From: Saprospiraceae bacterium
GTDB lineage: Bacteria; Bacteroidota; Bacteroidia; Chitinophagales; Saprospiraceae
Assembly (NCBI GenBank): GCA_014379065.1
Contig: JACMMM010000734.1
Coordinates: 1-9,032, forward strand
Reading direction: 5' to 3'
Length of the DNA stretch: 9,032 bases
The notes under the pieces: model-generated
What the model saw: the letters and a program-made list of their open reading frames with translations, nothing else
What the model was told of the DNA's origin: nothing
Database searches by the model: none
Part shown: piece after piece, positions 1 to 7,485 of the stretch
Numbering within the stretch: the first letter of the stretch is position 1
Layout of the letters: each line of letters opens with the position of its first letter
Position numbers and translations under genes: made by a program

Positions 1-3000
1 CTCGGTGTGATGCGCAGTCGGCTGAAATCGGGTTCCCATCCGTCATCTTCGTGATGGCACCAGCAGGGTAGGGTCAAGTCATCTTGGTAACCGGGAAGAT
101 AAAATCCTTCGATCATCTCAAACTGGCGGCGATAGTAAAGTCGGCAGGTTTCAAGGCGAACAAAGTTGCCATTAAAAATCGGTGACTGGTGGAAGGCGTC
201 GCGGAGTGGGGCGGCTAATCCGTCTTGGTCGGGCCGAACTGCCACGCCGAGCATGAGCCATGGACGTTGTTCTAAGAGCAGGTCTGGACGGCACAGGCAT
301 AATTCTGCCATCAAAATCTGCAACTCGGAACGCAATTCGTGATAACCTGCGATCAAATCCCGCGCCCAATCGTAGAAATATTGGACATAGAATTTTCGAG
401 CCTTGTTGGGCAGCGCATGTTTGTTGTAATGGGTAAATGCCGCCCATTTTTCAAACAAAAGTTCCAACTTCCCTTCAAAAACATCCTTGTCCAATTGCGG
501 GAACAACAGTTCGTGGTACTGCTCCATCACTTTTTTTACCCAACGATCCACTTGTTTGAATGCATCCTGGATTATGGGCAGCCAAGTGTCGTACAAATGG
601 TCGAGGCTGCAAATCATCGGGAAGTTCGGGTCGTCCAGTTCCTCTGGATCGCATTCGTCGGGCGGGCGGAAACCAAAGCGGAACAGCGGAATTTCTGGCA
701 AGACCATCACCGGGTTGAAGGCCATGTACAGGTCGCTGTCGGTGGGCAGTGCATCAAGCGGACTGAAAGACTCGCTGAAGACCATATCCGGGTCAAAGCC
801 AGTGTTGCCCATGCAGTATTGCAGATCAGCCGTTTTTCCGCTGAGTGCCACGAGATCTTCAATCCGAATCAGCAGGTAGTAGTTTTGTTGTTCACCTGGC
901 AATAAAATGATGGCTTTGTCTGCGATCAAGGGTGTCTCTGAACCTTCGCCTGTTTGGGGTGTAAGCGGGTGGATATCATCGGGAATAGGATCGCCGGGTG
1001 CGATATCGAGTGTTTCCCAGACGAGGAGTTCCCAGAGTTCATAATTTTTGAAAACGGGATCGTTGGCGGGTTTTTCGAATTTGCGGTAATGCGTAAAATA
1101 CAGTGCATCACAGGCATGGGTGAGTACACCCCTGGGCGTGATGCCGCTACCTTTTGACAGATGGATAGAACAGGTATCGTCGCTTTTGATTTCCAAACCG
1201 CCCACTATTCCCCAGCCGGTAAGGCCGCGTCGAGCGAGCCGGATACCCACAGCACTTGCATCGCTTTGTTTCAGTATGTTTTTTATGTCCTCTATCTCTT
1301 GCTCAATCACTGTAATCTTCCCTTTCCCCTCCTCACAGCAGTCTTGCAGCAGTTGAATGTTAGTTTCAATCTCCAGTTTCCAACTTGAAATGGTATTGTT
1401 GACGATTGCAATGATCTCTGCCGTGGACGGTATCGGAGGCAGGTTTTGTACCGTGGTTTTTACTTCAATAATGAGCTGATTAAGGAGCTCAATCTTGGTT
1501 GTATGTGCTGAAATGCTCACATTAATTCCTTCGATGAGCACCAGGATATTTGCCTGTGTGGTTTCCAAGGCCAAAATGCGCAGTTCTAGCGCGCCAATTT
1601 GTGTTTCTAAATCGGTTTGGAGAACACCGATCTGTATTCCAATGAGCGCATTGATTTCCGCTTCTGTAAGTGGGACGGGCAAGTTCGCCACTGTTTCAGT
1701 GAGCGCAGTCAAGTCTGTTTGCAACTGACCCACCGTTGTTGAGAGGAGTTCAAGCGCTGCTTCGAGGGTTGCTTTGTTCAATTTGAGTTGAATCACATCG
1801 GCCTTGATCGTGCTCAACAGCGCCTCGATGATTTGCTTTACCTGTGCTTCCCAATTGGCCGGCAGTGGTCCTTCAAGTATTAGTTTAAGCGCCTCTAATG
1901 CGGTTTTTAACGCCTCGATGTCCTCGCCTTGCGTCGTAGAATTGGTCCCCAATGTCGCCACCAACTGCTCAAGGGTTTCGATTTTTACAATCCAGGGCTC
2001 AAGCGCGGCCTCTATGAGATTGGTGACATCGGTCTGGGTCAAAATGATGAGGGCATCTACCTTGGCAGCCAAGTCACTGAGCCCTTTTATCAGCGTGTCA
2101 ATGTCTTGGCGATCAAGCCGCCTATAGCCTTCTAATGTTGAGACTCGTCCATCAATTTCATTCTGCCAGGACTCTAACTCTTTGATAACCAGAATGACAA
2201 TCTGATTTATATCTGGGTCTACCTTCCCTTCCAGCACTAAAACCCGGGCTTTTAGATTGTCAATTTCCGTTTTTAGGTCGCCAATTTCCCCTGTCAACTT
2301 GGTTTCTAAAACAGTCAATTCAGCAGTGATCAACTGCTTGATTTCTTCCGCACTGAATATCTTTGGCAGTTCGTGAATCTGCTTTTTAAGGCCATCGATG
2401 ATCGCGTTGAGCTTCTCTAAGTCAGTCAACCGTGTTTCAACGGTTATTTTCCATGCATTGATCAACTTTTCAACTTCTGCCTGAATCAAGGCTGGATCAA
2501 TTTTGCTTTTTGCAACCTCTTCAATTCTTAGGGCTAGTTTATCTAGATCGCCTTCTAGTTTTTCAAAATGGTTGTCATGTGTTTTATCGGCGTCCTTGAG
2601 TTTCTTGATTTCCTCATTCAGGTCAGCAATGGCCTTATCTAACTGGGTTTTACAGTTGGCGCAGTCAGTAGCCAATTTGTCCAGTCTCGTTTTGTGCTCA
2701 AGCAGATCGGCATCTACTTTGTCTCTCCATGCTTGAATGGATTCGAGTACCTTTTCGACGATCTTCTCAGGTGATAGTTTTTTGATTTCCTCCTCCAGCT
2801 TTGTCACGCGGTCTTCTACCGCGGTCAAGCGCCCATCCGTTTGAGCGCGCCAACCCGCCAGCTCTGCCAAAACCGCTTGCTTTATCTTTTCTGGATCAAG
2901 CCCGTCGAGGGCGCTTTCTAATTTTTTCAGCAATTCATCGGCCTTTTTGAGCAGGGCATCCAAGCCATCAATTCTTTTGATGGTATCCAGCAATTGGAGC

Positions 3001-3149
3001 TCGAGGTTGCGAATCAAGCCTTCGGTTTTTTCTTGCCACAATACCAATTCAAAACGTACTTCGGCAGCAAAAGCTACAGCGTCGAACTGCGCAACTTTCT
3101 GCTGCAATTCGGCGACCGCTTGTTCGAGTAGGGCTATCTGTTCTTCCAT
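1..3149 (-). CDS. Long coiled-coil fibre-like protein of a contractile injection system (C-terminus outside window)
   Basis: I translated this frame by hand. It is open from the ATG at 3149 to the window edge, 1049 complete codons with no stop, so the C-terminus is missing. The ATG is the first after an in-frame TAA (3174-3176). No Shine-Dalgarno sequence is visible. Residues 1-630 are almost entirely coiled coil (early heptad core I5, L8, V12, L15, V19, F22), broken into about ten modules by Pro or Ser-Pro hinges. Residues about 635-690 carry the compact motif GWGIVGGLEI, followed by a Gly-rich turn. Residues 691-1049 are mixed, rich in aromatics and cysteines (C951, C953, C1029, C1031), and I do not recognise them. 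No signal peptide or membrane segment is seen. The gene follows the two baseplate wedge genes, the place of the Afp13 fibre gene in Afp/PVC clusters. Inference: a trimeric fibre or baseplate-attached appendage for target binding. A structural tether or cell-surface protein is also possible. Confidence 0.85.
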   Translation of the reverse strand, partial: MEEQIALLEQAVAELQQKVAQFDAVAFAAEVRFELVLWQEKTEGLIRNLELQLLDTIKRIDGLDALLKKADELLKKLESALDGLDPEKIKQAVLAELAGWRAQTDGRLTAVEDRVTKLEEEIKKLSPEKIVEKVLESIQAWRDKVDADLLEHKTRLDKLATDCANCKTQLDKAIADLNEEIKKLKDADKTHDNHFEKLEGDLDKLALRIEEVAKSKIDPALIQAEVEKLINAWKITVETRLTDLEKLNAIIDGLKKQIHELPKIFSAEEIKQLITAELTVLETKLTGEIGDLKTEIDNLKARVLVLEGKVDPDINQIVILVIKELESWQNEIDGRVSTLEGYRRLDRQDIDTLIKGLSDLAAKVDALIILTQTDVTNLIEAALEPWIVKIETLEQLVATLGTNSTTQGEDIEALKTALEALKLILEGPLPANWEAQVKQIIEALLSTIKADVIQLKLNKATLEAALELLSTTVGQLQTDLTALTETVANLPVPLTEAEINALIGIQIGVLQTDLETQIGALELRILALETTQANILVLIEGINVSISAHTTKIELLNQLIIEVKTTVQNLPPIPSTAEIIAIVNNTISSWKLEIETNIQLLQDCCEEGKGKITVIEQEIEDIKNILKQSDASAVGIRLARRGLTGWGIVGGLEIKSDDTCSIHLSKGSGITPRGVLTHACDALYFTHYRKFEKPANDPVFKNYELWELLVWETLDIAPGDPIPDDIHPLTPQTGEGSETPLIADKAIILLPGEQQNYYLLIRIEDLVALSGKTADLQYCMGNTGFDPDMVFSESFSPLDALPTDSDLYMAFNPVMVLPEIPLFRFGFRPPDECDPEELDDPNFPMICSLDHLYDTWLPIIQDAFKQVDRWVKKVMEQYHELLFPQLDKDVFEGKLELLFEKWAAFTHYNKHALPNKARKFYVQYFYDWARDLIAGYHELRSELQILMAELCLCRPDLLLEQRPWLMLGVAVRPDQDGLAAPLRDAFHQSPIFNGNFVRLETCRLYYRRQFEMIEGFYLPGYQDDLTLPCWCHHEDDGWEPDFSRLRITP
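1080..1262 (-). other. GWGIVGGLEI motif domain at the end of the stalk
   Basis: Residues about 630-690 of the fibre-like protein form a compact region directly after the coiled coil. It contains GIRLARRGLTGWGIVGGLEI, then a short beta-rich stretch and a Gly turn (SKGSGITPRGV). From memory, this resembles the GWGVVCGL-type motif in proteins encoded beside eCIS baseplate genes in several phyla, which is followed there by a beta strand and a P-G-x-A-x-D/x-x-G turn. I could not check this by search. Its biochemical role is not known to me; it may be a folding or trimer-capping unit between stalk and head. Confidence 0.5.
1269..3077 (-). repeat. About ten degenerate coiled-coil modules, most anchored by Pro and Trp
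   Basis: At protein level, residues 25-627 of the fibre-like protein are built from related modules. The rough pattern is (D/S)P-x-x-I-x-x-x-V-x-x-x-I-x-x-W-x-x-x-(I/V)-(D/E)-x-x-(L/I)-x-x-L, followed by a coiled-coil stretch of variable length. Module starts fall near residues 25, 86, 127, 219, 266, 312, 371, 430, 493 and 573, giving spacings of roughly 41 to 92 residues. Tryptophan occupies the anchor position in most (W38, W100, W141, W233, W328, W386, W590). Aliphatic or small residues replace it in the modules starting near 266, 430 and 493. The two closest copies are DPEKIKQAVLAELAGW and SPEKIVEKVLESIQAW, 41 residues apart. The copies are too divergent to be DNA-level tandem repeats, so this is old duplication rather than recent slippage. 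Confidence 0.75.
1440..1631 (-). other. Unbroken heptad-repeat coiled coil, trimer-like core
   Basis: Residues 507-570 of the fibre-like protein keep one heptad register without a skip. The d positions are I507, L514, L521, L528, I535, I542, H549, L556, V563 and L570. The a positions are Q511, I518, I525, Q532, I539, I546, I553, I560 and V567. Ile at a with occasional polar Gln at a is commonly seen in trimeric coiled coils, which suits a fibre. The oligomeric state is inferred from this pattern only. Confidence 0.75.
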
Positions 3150-3185
3150 AGGATGGTCTTGTTGAATGGTGTTTTAAATTCAATC
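3150..3185 (-). other. Short intergenic leader before the fibre-like gene
   Basis: This 36-base gap separates the TAG stop of the large baseplate gene (3186-3188) from the ATG of the fibre-like gene at 3149. It is AT-rich and carries no purine-rich Shine-Dalgarno sequence, as is common in Bacteroidota. There is no convincing promoter or terminator, so cotranscription with the upstream genes is the simplest reading. A 6-bp inverted repeat (3162-3167 with 3178-3183) is too weak to call a hairpin. Confidence 0.6.
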
Positions 3186-6100
3186 CTAGCGCACTCCATG
3201 ATGCGCATTGGGCGTCCCGCATTCGTCGCACATATCTTCTGGCACATCATGCACACAATGGCAGGTGCAAGGCATAGTGTTGAGTAGATGAATCAAGGTA
3301 TTGGCCGCGTCGGTGACGTGGCACTCGCTTGGTGTGCATTTTGCTTTTTCAATCAGCCATTTGCGGAACGCATCTTCAAAGAGGTACATCGTCTGAAGGT
3401 CAACCCAGCAGAAGCGGATAGCGATGTGAGAAGGTGTTTCAGCGCGGAAGGTTTGCTCGAAAAAATAACGGAAATCAGCGTGTTTGAACCGGGAAGTCCA
3501 ATCCGGCAACACCACGGTGATCCAAAAAGAGTAAGGGTCGTAGGGTGTTTCTTTTGGGTCGCAACCCAGCGGAATCTGCAACAGAATATCCTTGGGATCA
3601 TTGGGTCGGAGCAGAATGTGCTCAACAAGGTGAAAACCTTCTACTTCGTCCTTGCCAGGCTGCACCAAATCCTTGATCAGCAACAGCAAGCCCTTGGCCT
3701 CTTCTTCGCCTATTGGGTCGCTGATAAGCTGGTTATCCGGCAGCGTGAATTTCACGACCCACTTGTTCTGGGTGCTATCTATGGCTTCTGTCTTGAAAAG
3801 TTCTTTTTTCCAAATATTCTTGTAAAGTTCAGTGACTTTTTCCTGGGCTTTGGTTTTACTGGTGTAGCGCTGGCTGTGCATCAGTGGCCCTGCTTGAATG
3901 GGGTTGTCGTCTGGCAAGGCTGCTTCGAGACGTTTTTTCAACACAATACGGAATTGGGCCGTGCCTTGCTGCGATTGGGATTGTATAATATCCAAACGAT
4001 AAGGTGGCTCCGCAATCAGTGATTTCTGTGAATAGTCATCAATGCCTACCAAACGGCTGACACGTTTTTTCACCCCGGCCACATTGTCCGTAAGCCATAC
4101 GTCGGGCTGGTGGGTGATGGGCGACATTTTTCGATAGTTGTAGCCACGGCCCCGGTCGTGTGAAAGCATGGCCACCTCGCGCAAGAAACGGGCTTTGTCT
4201 TCCAGATACCCATCAAAATCTTGTCGCCAGGGGTTGTCTTCCGGCTCTGCATCGGGTGCGAGCAAGGTGTGGACATAGGCGCCAAAACTTTCACCAAAAC
4301 GGGCCAGCAAATGATCGAGCAGGAGGTTGCGGTGTTGCTGGCGGTGTGCGGGGGATTCTGCATCGGCAAGAAGACCTGTTCGGTAGTTGTTGGCTTCGTC
4401 GGCTGCGTATTTTTCCCAAAAATAATTGGAAAAAATCGGTGCCGCAAGGGTGTATTGGGCAGCATCGAGCAAGGTGCTCAATTGTTGCCGGAACGCAAAG
4501 AAGCCATTGAACTTGGTGGTCGTAGTTGCCAATGTGCCCAAGGCCGTTCGCACAGCGTTGCGTTCTGCATCAGGAATGTCCGCCAGCGTAAGAATCCAGT
4601 CTTCAGGTTTGGCGGTGAAAATGCCTTGATATTCAATCAGTTCATGAACTCCGGGTATTTCATACAATGGGAGAAGTATTCGCGTAGCTGCTTTTGTGTC
4701 CTGGTCAATTGAAAGCAATCTGTTTACTTGACCCAACTGTGCTAGATAAGCAGCCAGGATTTGATCGAAAAATGCCAAATAAGCTTGTAATTGACGCGCT
4801 TTCGCTTTTCTGGATGGCAAGGCACTGTCCAAAACATGATGATCACCCACCGTATAAACGGCTGGAAGGTCGTACTGAATGCTCCGATAATCGCTCAAAT
4901 CAGGACGATAGATGCCGCTTTCGGGTATGTGGCCACCAGGTTCTGTACAGAATTCGCAATTCCGGGTCAATTTGAGCCACTCCAGCTGCTCCTCTAGAGC
5001 CCCTTCCGTCAGTTTTATGGGTAATAAAGCACCTTTGGTGACAAACAAACAGGATTCACAAATGTCTATAACGCGTTTGAGGAAAGGTGGCGGCATGCTC
5101 CTCCATCCGCTTGATATTTCAGGATACACAGGATAGACAGGGCTTTCTTCAAATGTAAGTCCCTCGTCATTGGCAACCTTGCTTTCCGGGGTGGCTTTTA
5201 CTTTCAGTTCAAGCACCCCGATCACCCCCGGCGTTTCCATGGCGATGCGCACCAGGTCCGAGTGATAATATTTAATCAACAACTGGGCGGCATCCACTTC
5301 CTGATCGTCCAAAAAGCCATTGTCGAGCAAAGGGCCGTTGTAAATATTGTCGCAATATATACCCAAATCGTGCATTTCCTTAAAGCCCCGGAAACGCAGG
5401 GTGGGTGTCAGATACTCCTGAAAGCGCCAAATGACTTCTGCCATTACCTTGCGTTCGTCTGCGTCGGGCGATACCTCCAGATGAATACAAAAATGCACGG
5501 GACGTTGTTCCACCACTTGCGGTGGCAGGAAATCCTCGCACAAGGCCCGGTTTTCGTGCAGGCGTTTCATGGCGCGGTTTACAACGGCCTCCACCTGTTT
5601 CGGATTTGCTGTGTTGATATCGTCGTCGAGGTCGAGGATAATCTGGTAGATGCCATTGAGCGGGATTGGATCGGGGTAATACTCGTGAGCCTTTTGGGCA
5701 TCAAGGGTTAATCCGTTGAGGCCATATTCGCACAAGTGCTTCAACAGGTGGCTACCCATGGTTTCACAGGTTTTATCCCCACCTGGTTTTTCATTCAAAA
5801 TTTGGCTTACGGCGACATCATTTTGATTAATGCCAAAGGCCTGGTTGAGGAAGTTGCCAACGGCTATGTACCCCAGGTTGAGTTCGTGTTCAGGCCCTGG
5901 CTTTATATATTTGGTAGTCAATGCCGACCAATGACCTTTCAATGCGGCGCGTTCTGGCAAACGCTGTTTGACGATCGCCTGGAAGGATTCGAAACTGAAA
6001 GAGGCACTCTCTGCCCATCGAGCGTATCCTGCCTCCTCGATGTCAAGCCAGGTGGGGATTAATTGCCCAGTCTTTTTGGGCAAGTCTTTTTGATAAAGGT

Positions 6101-7469
6101 TCACTAATGGCAGGCGGTTGTATCTATCACTGTGTTTCGCGCCGTTGCCATCCAGAAAATCAATCAATACTTGTTTATCTTCTGGCGTGATCTTCTTTTT
6201 GAGAATAGGGTCATTGGTGTAGGTGTTGATTGCGGCTATTTGATCGCCGTTTAAAATAATTGATGGATCATCTGATTTAGCAGGTTGATCATCATCGTCA
6301 TTATCATTGATCTTTTTTGTCAAATATTCTTCTGGATGATCAATCAAAAGATACCCATTCGCTACAAGGTCTGTTTTTATTATATCATTAAAGAAAGTCC
6401 CCAGTTCGGCCTCTTTTAACTCAAATTTTGAAAATTCAGGGCTTGTAAAGAGCGTTACCAAACCAGCAAGAACCGAAGCAGTGTCAAGGTTTGTCGTATA
6501 ACCCGACTCCGAAATTTCTTTGTTCAGGCTTTTCACTTGAAAGCTTTCATAAACTTTATCAAATTCGTCATTATCATAGGCACTTGTGTTGCATGATCTG
6601 AATTTACCGGCCAGCGCTTCCAAATCGCTTGGCAAGTCAGGAAACGCCCCTCCAGGCTGGTACAAAGGCATGTAATAGGTAGCATTGGTAACCAAGGCAC
6701 TGACCTGGTTTGCAGTAAGATGGTCGTCCAGCGATGAGAAAAATTGCTTTAATTCCAGTATCTCCAAGGCTTTGACGCCATTCAGAACTGCCTTTTGCTC
6801 CAAATACCCTTCATCCCAAACCATAATATCTTCGTTTACTTGATTAATCAGGTTCGCATATACGACCAGGTCGGGATTTGATTCGAGGCTTTGCAGGAAC
6901 TCGTCCATACACCGCATATAAGCCGCAATGGCTTCTGCCGACCCTTTAGTTAGTGTGCCATCTGAACGCTTTATTTGTTCTGGAAAAGGAATGTTCTGGC
7001 TTTTTGCAAAGGCTCTCAATTTTTCTTCATCCCATGCGTACTGGCCGTTCATCTGGCTTGGGAATATCCAGCCGAGCCTGTAAAGCTTCATCACGATTTC
7101 TTGAGGCCGAGCCTTGCGCAGCCATGCATTCTTTATGCCTTTCACGTCTATGAGCAATTTGCGAAAATCGCGTTCGGTCACAGGCGCATTGGGCAGCACT
7201 TCGGTAGCCGCAAACCAGGTCTTCTTCGAAGGGTCATTGCTTGCCATCAAATCCGCGATGGGTAACATTCGGCTTCGATAGCCAAGATCGGTAAGGGCGT
7301 AGCACAGCAACTCCAGTATAGTGATACCAGGGTCGTGCGCGTTGAAATCCGTCCAAATTTCAGTGGCAAGGTTCTCCAAATGCTGGATTCCTTCTGCCCG
7401 GAGGAGGTCAAAATCCAGCGAAATATGGTCAGGGCGACCTTTAGGTATGGTAGTGATGATGTTGCTCAT
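3186..7469 (-). CDS. Large eCIS baseplate wedge protein, Afp12/Cis12-like
   Basis: This complete 1427-residue protein is probably the second wedge subunit of a contractile injection baseplate, joining sheath/tube base to spike and fibres in the cytoplasmically assembled particle. Residues 40-65 hold a hallmark of this group, DFNAHDPGITILELLCYALT, followed by DLGYR. R100 to about 120 (RDFRKLLIDVKGIKNAWLRKA region) is baseplate-J-like. Residues 605-760 form a J-like alpha/beta block (IILDLDDDIN; later TPGVIGVLELKV). Residues 890-920 are a conserved-looking helix (QLQAYLAFFDQILAAYLAQL), and 1278-1289 read GFHLVEHILLRP. Residues 1311-1371 resemble the usual C-terminal domain (PYSFWITVVLPDW; later FEDAFRKWL). 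Two oddities are an Asp-rich insert near 388-401 and a Cys/His-rich tail at 1401-1424. The ATG is the only start after an in-frame stop upstream, 16 bases from the preceding gene, behind an A-rich leader. The protein is longer than Afp12 of Serratia as I recall it. Family assignment is from memory of motifs, and Cis11/Cis12 naming relies partly on gene order. Confidence 0.85.
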   Translation of the reverse strand: MSNIITTIPKGRPDHISLDFDLLRAEGIQHLENLATEIWTDFNAHDPGITILELLCYALTDLGYRSRMLPIADLMASNDPSKKTWFAATEVLPNAPVTERDFRKLLIDVKGIKNAWLRKARPQEIVMKLYRLGWIFPSQMNGQYAWDEEKLRAFAKSQNIPFPEQIKRSDGTLTKGSAEAIAAYMRCMDEFLQSLESNPDLVVYANLINQVNEDIMVWDEGYLEQKAVLNGVKALEILELKQFFSSLDDHLTANQVSALVTNATYYMPLYQPGGAFPDLPSDLEALAGKFRSCNTSAYDNDEFDKVYESFQVKSLNKEISESGYTTNLDTASVLAGLVTLFTSPEFSKFELKEAELGTFFNDIIKTDLVANGYLLIDHPEEYLTKKINDNDDDDQPAKSDDPSIILNGDQIAAINTYTNDPILKKKITPEDKQVLIDFLDGNGAKHSDRYNRLPLVNLYQKDLPKKTGQLIPTWLDIEEAGYARWAESASFSFESFQAIVKQRLPERAALKGHWSALTTKYIKPGPEHELNLGYIAVGNFLNQAFGINQNDVAVSQILNEKPGGDKTCETMGSHLLKHLCEYGLNGLTLDAQKAHEYYPDPIPLNGIYQIILDLDDDINTANPKQVEAVVNRAMKRLHENRALCEDFLPPQVVEQRPVHFCIHLEVSPDADERKVMAEVIWRFQEYLTPTLRFRGFKEMHDLGIYCDNIYNGPLLDNGFLDDQEVDAAQLLIKYYHSDLVRIAMETPGVIGVLELKVKATPESKVANDEGLTFEESPVYPVYPEISSGWRSMPPPFLKRVIDICESCLFVTKGALLPIKLTEGALEEQLEWLKLTRNCEFCTEPGGHIPESGIYRPDLSDYRSIQYDLPAVYTVGDHHVLDSALPSRKAKARQLQAYLAFFDQILAAYLAQLGQVNRLLSIDQDTKAATRILLPLYEIPGVHELIEYQGIFTAKPEDWILTLADIPDAERNAVRTALGTLATTTTKFNGFFAFRQQLSTLLDAAQYTLAAPIFSNYFWEKYAADEANNYRTGLLADAESPAHRQQHRNLLLDHLLARFGESFGAYVHTLLAPDAEPEDNPWRQDFDGYLEDKARFLREVAMLSHDRGRGYNYRKMSPITHQPDVWLTDNVAGVKKRVSRLVGIDDYSQKSLIAEPPYRLDIIQSQSQQGTAQFRIVLKKRLEAALPDDNPIQAGPLMHSQRYTSKTKAQEKVTELYKNIWKKELFKTEAIDSTQNKWVVKFTLPDNQLISDPIGEEEAKGLLLLIKDLVQPGKDEVEGFHLVEHILLRPNDPKDILLQIPLGCDPKETPYDPYSFWITVVLPDWTSRFKHADFRYFFEQTFRAETPSHIAIRFCWVDLQTMYLFEDAFRKWLIEKAKCTPSECHVTDAANTLIHLLNTMPCTCHCVHDVPEDMCDECGTPNAHHGVR

Positions 7470-7485
7470 GTTTTTTGGTTTGTGT
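7470..7485 (-). promoter_or_regulatory. A-rich translation initiation region of the large baseplate gene
   Basis: The 16 bases between the TGA of the upstream gene (7486-7488) and the ATG at 7469 read ACACAAACCAAAAAAC on the coding strand. There is no Shine-Dalgarno sequence. An A-rich leader of this kind is typical of Bacteroidota translation starts. The gap is too short for a separate promoter and supports cotranscription or translational coupling. Confidence 0.55.

Noticed and set aside
339..905. Plus-strand open frame of 188 codons
   Set aside because: It is antisense to the continuous minus-strand fibre-like frame. The protein is unordered low-motif sequence, while the minus frame gives coherent sequence across the same bases.
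1269..3077. DNA-level tandem repeat or recombination hotspot under the protein repeats
   Set aside because: The modules share only scattered residues and differ in length. I see no extended identical DNA between copies, so only a protein-level repeat is supported.
1..3149. Structural-maintenance (SMC-like) or myosin-like ATPase explanation for the long coiled coil
   Set aside because: No Walker A or B or signature motif is found in the visible 1049 residues. The operon context and the GWGIVGGLEI domain point to the injection system.
3162..3183. Inverted repeat (6-bp arms TTGAAT/ATTCAA, 10-base loop) between the baseplate and fibre-like genes
   Set aside because: The stem is short and AT-rich, mismatched on both sides and without a following U-run. 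It is too weak for a terminator and could arise by chance in an AT-rich gap.
3150..3185. Possible separate promoter for the fibre-like gene
   Set aside because: No TTTG/TAnnTTTG spaced pair of the Bacteroidota type is visible in 36 bases, and operon transcription explains expression.
3288..4022. Plus-strand open frame of 244 codons
   Set aside because: It lies wholly antisense to the well-supported large baseplate gene. Its translation has no recognisable motif and there is no start context, so it is a shadow frame.
4070..4465. Minus-strand open frame of 131 codons in another frame
   Set aside because: It is embedded out of frame within the large baseplate gene, whose own frame continues uninterrupted. 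The translation lacks any family feature.
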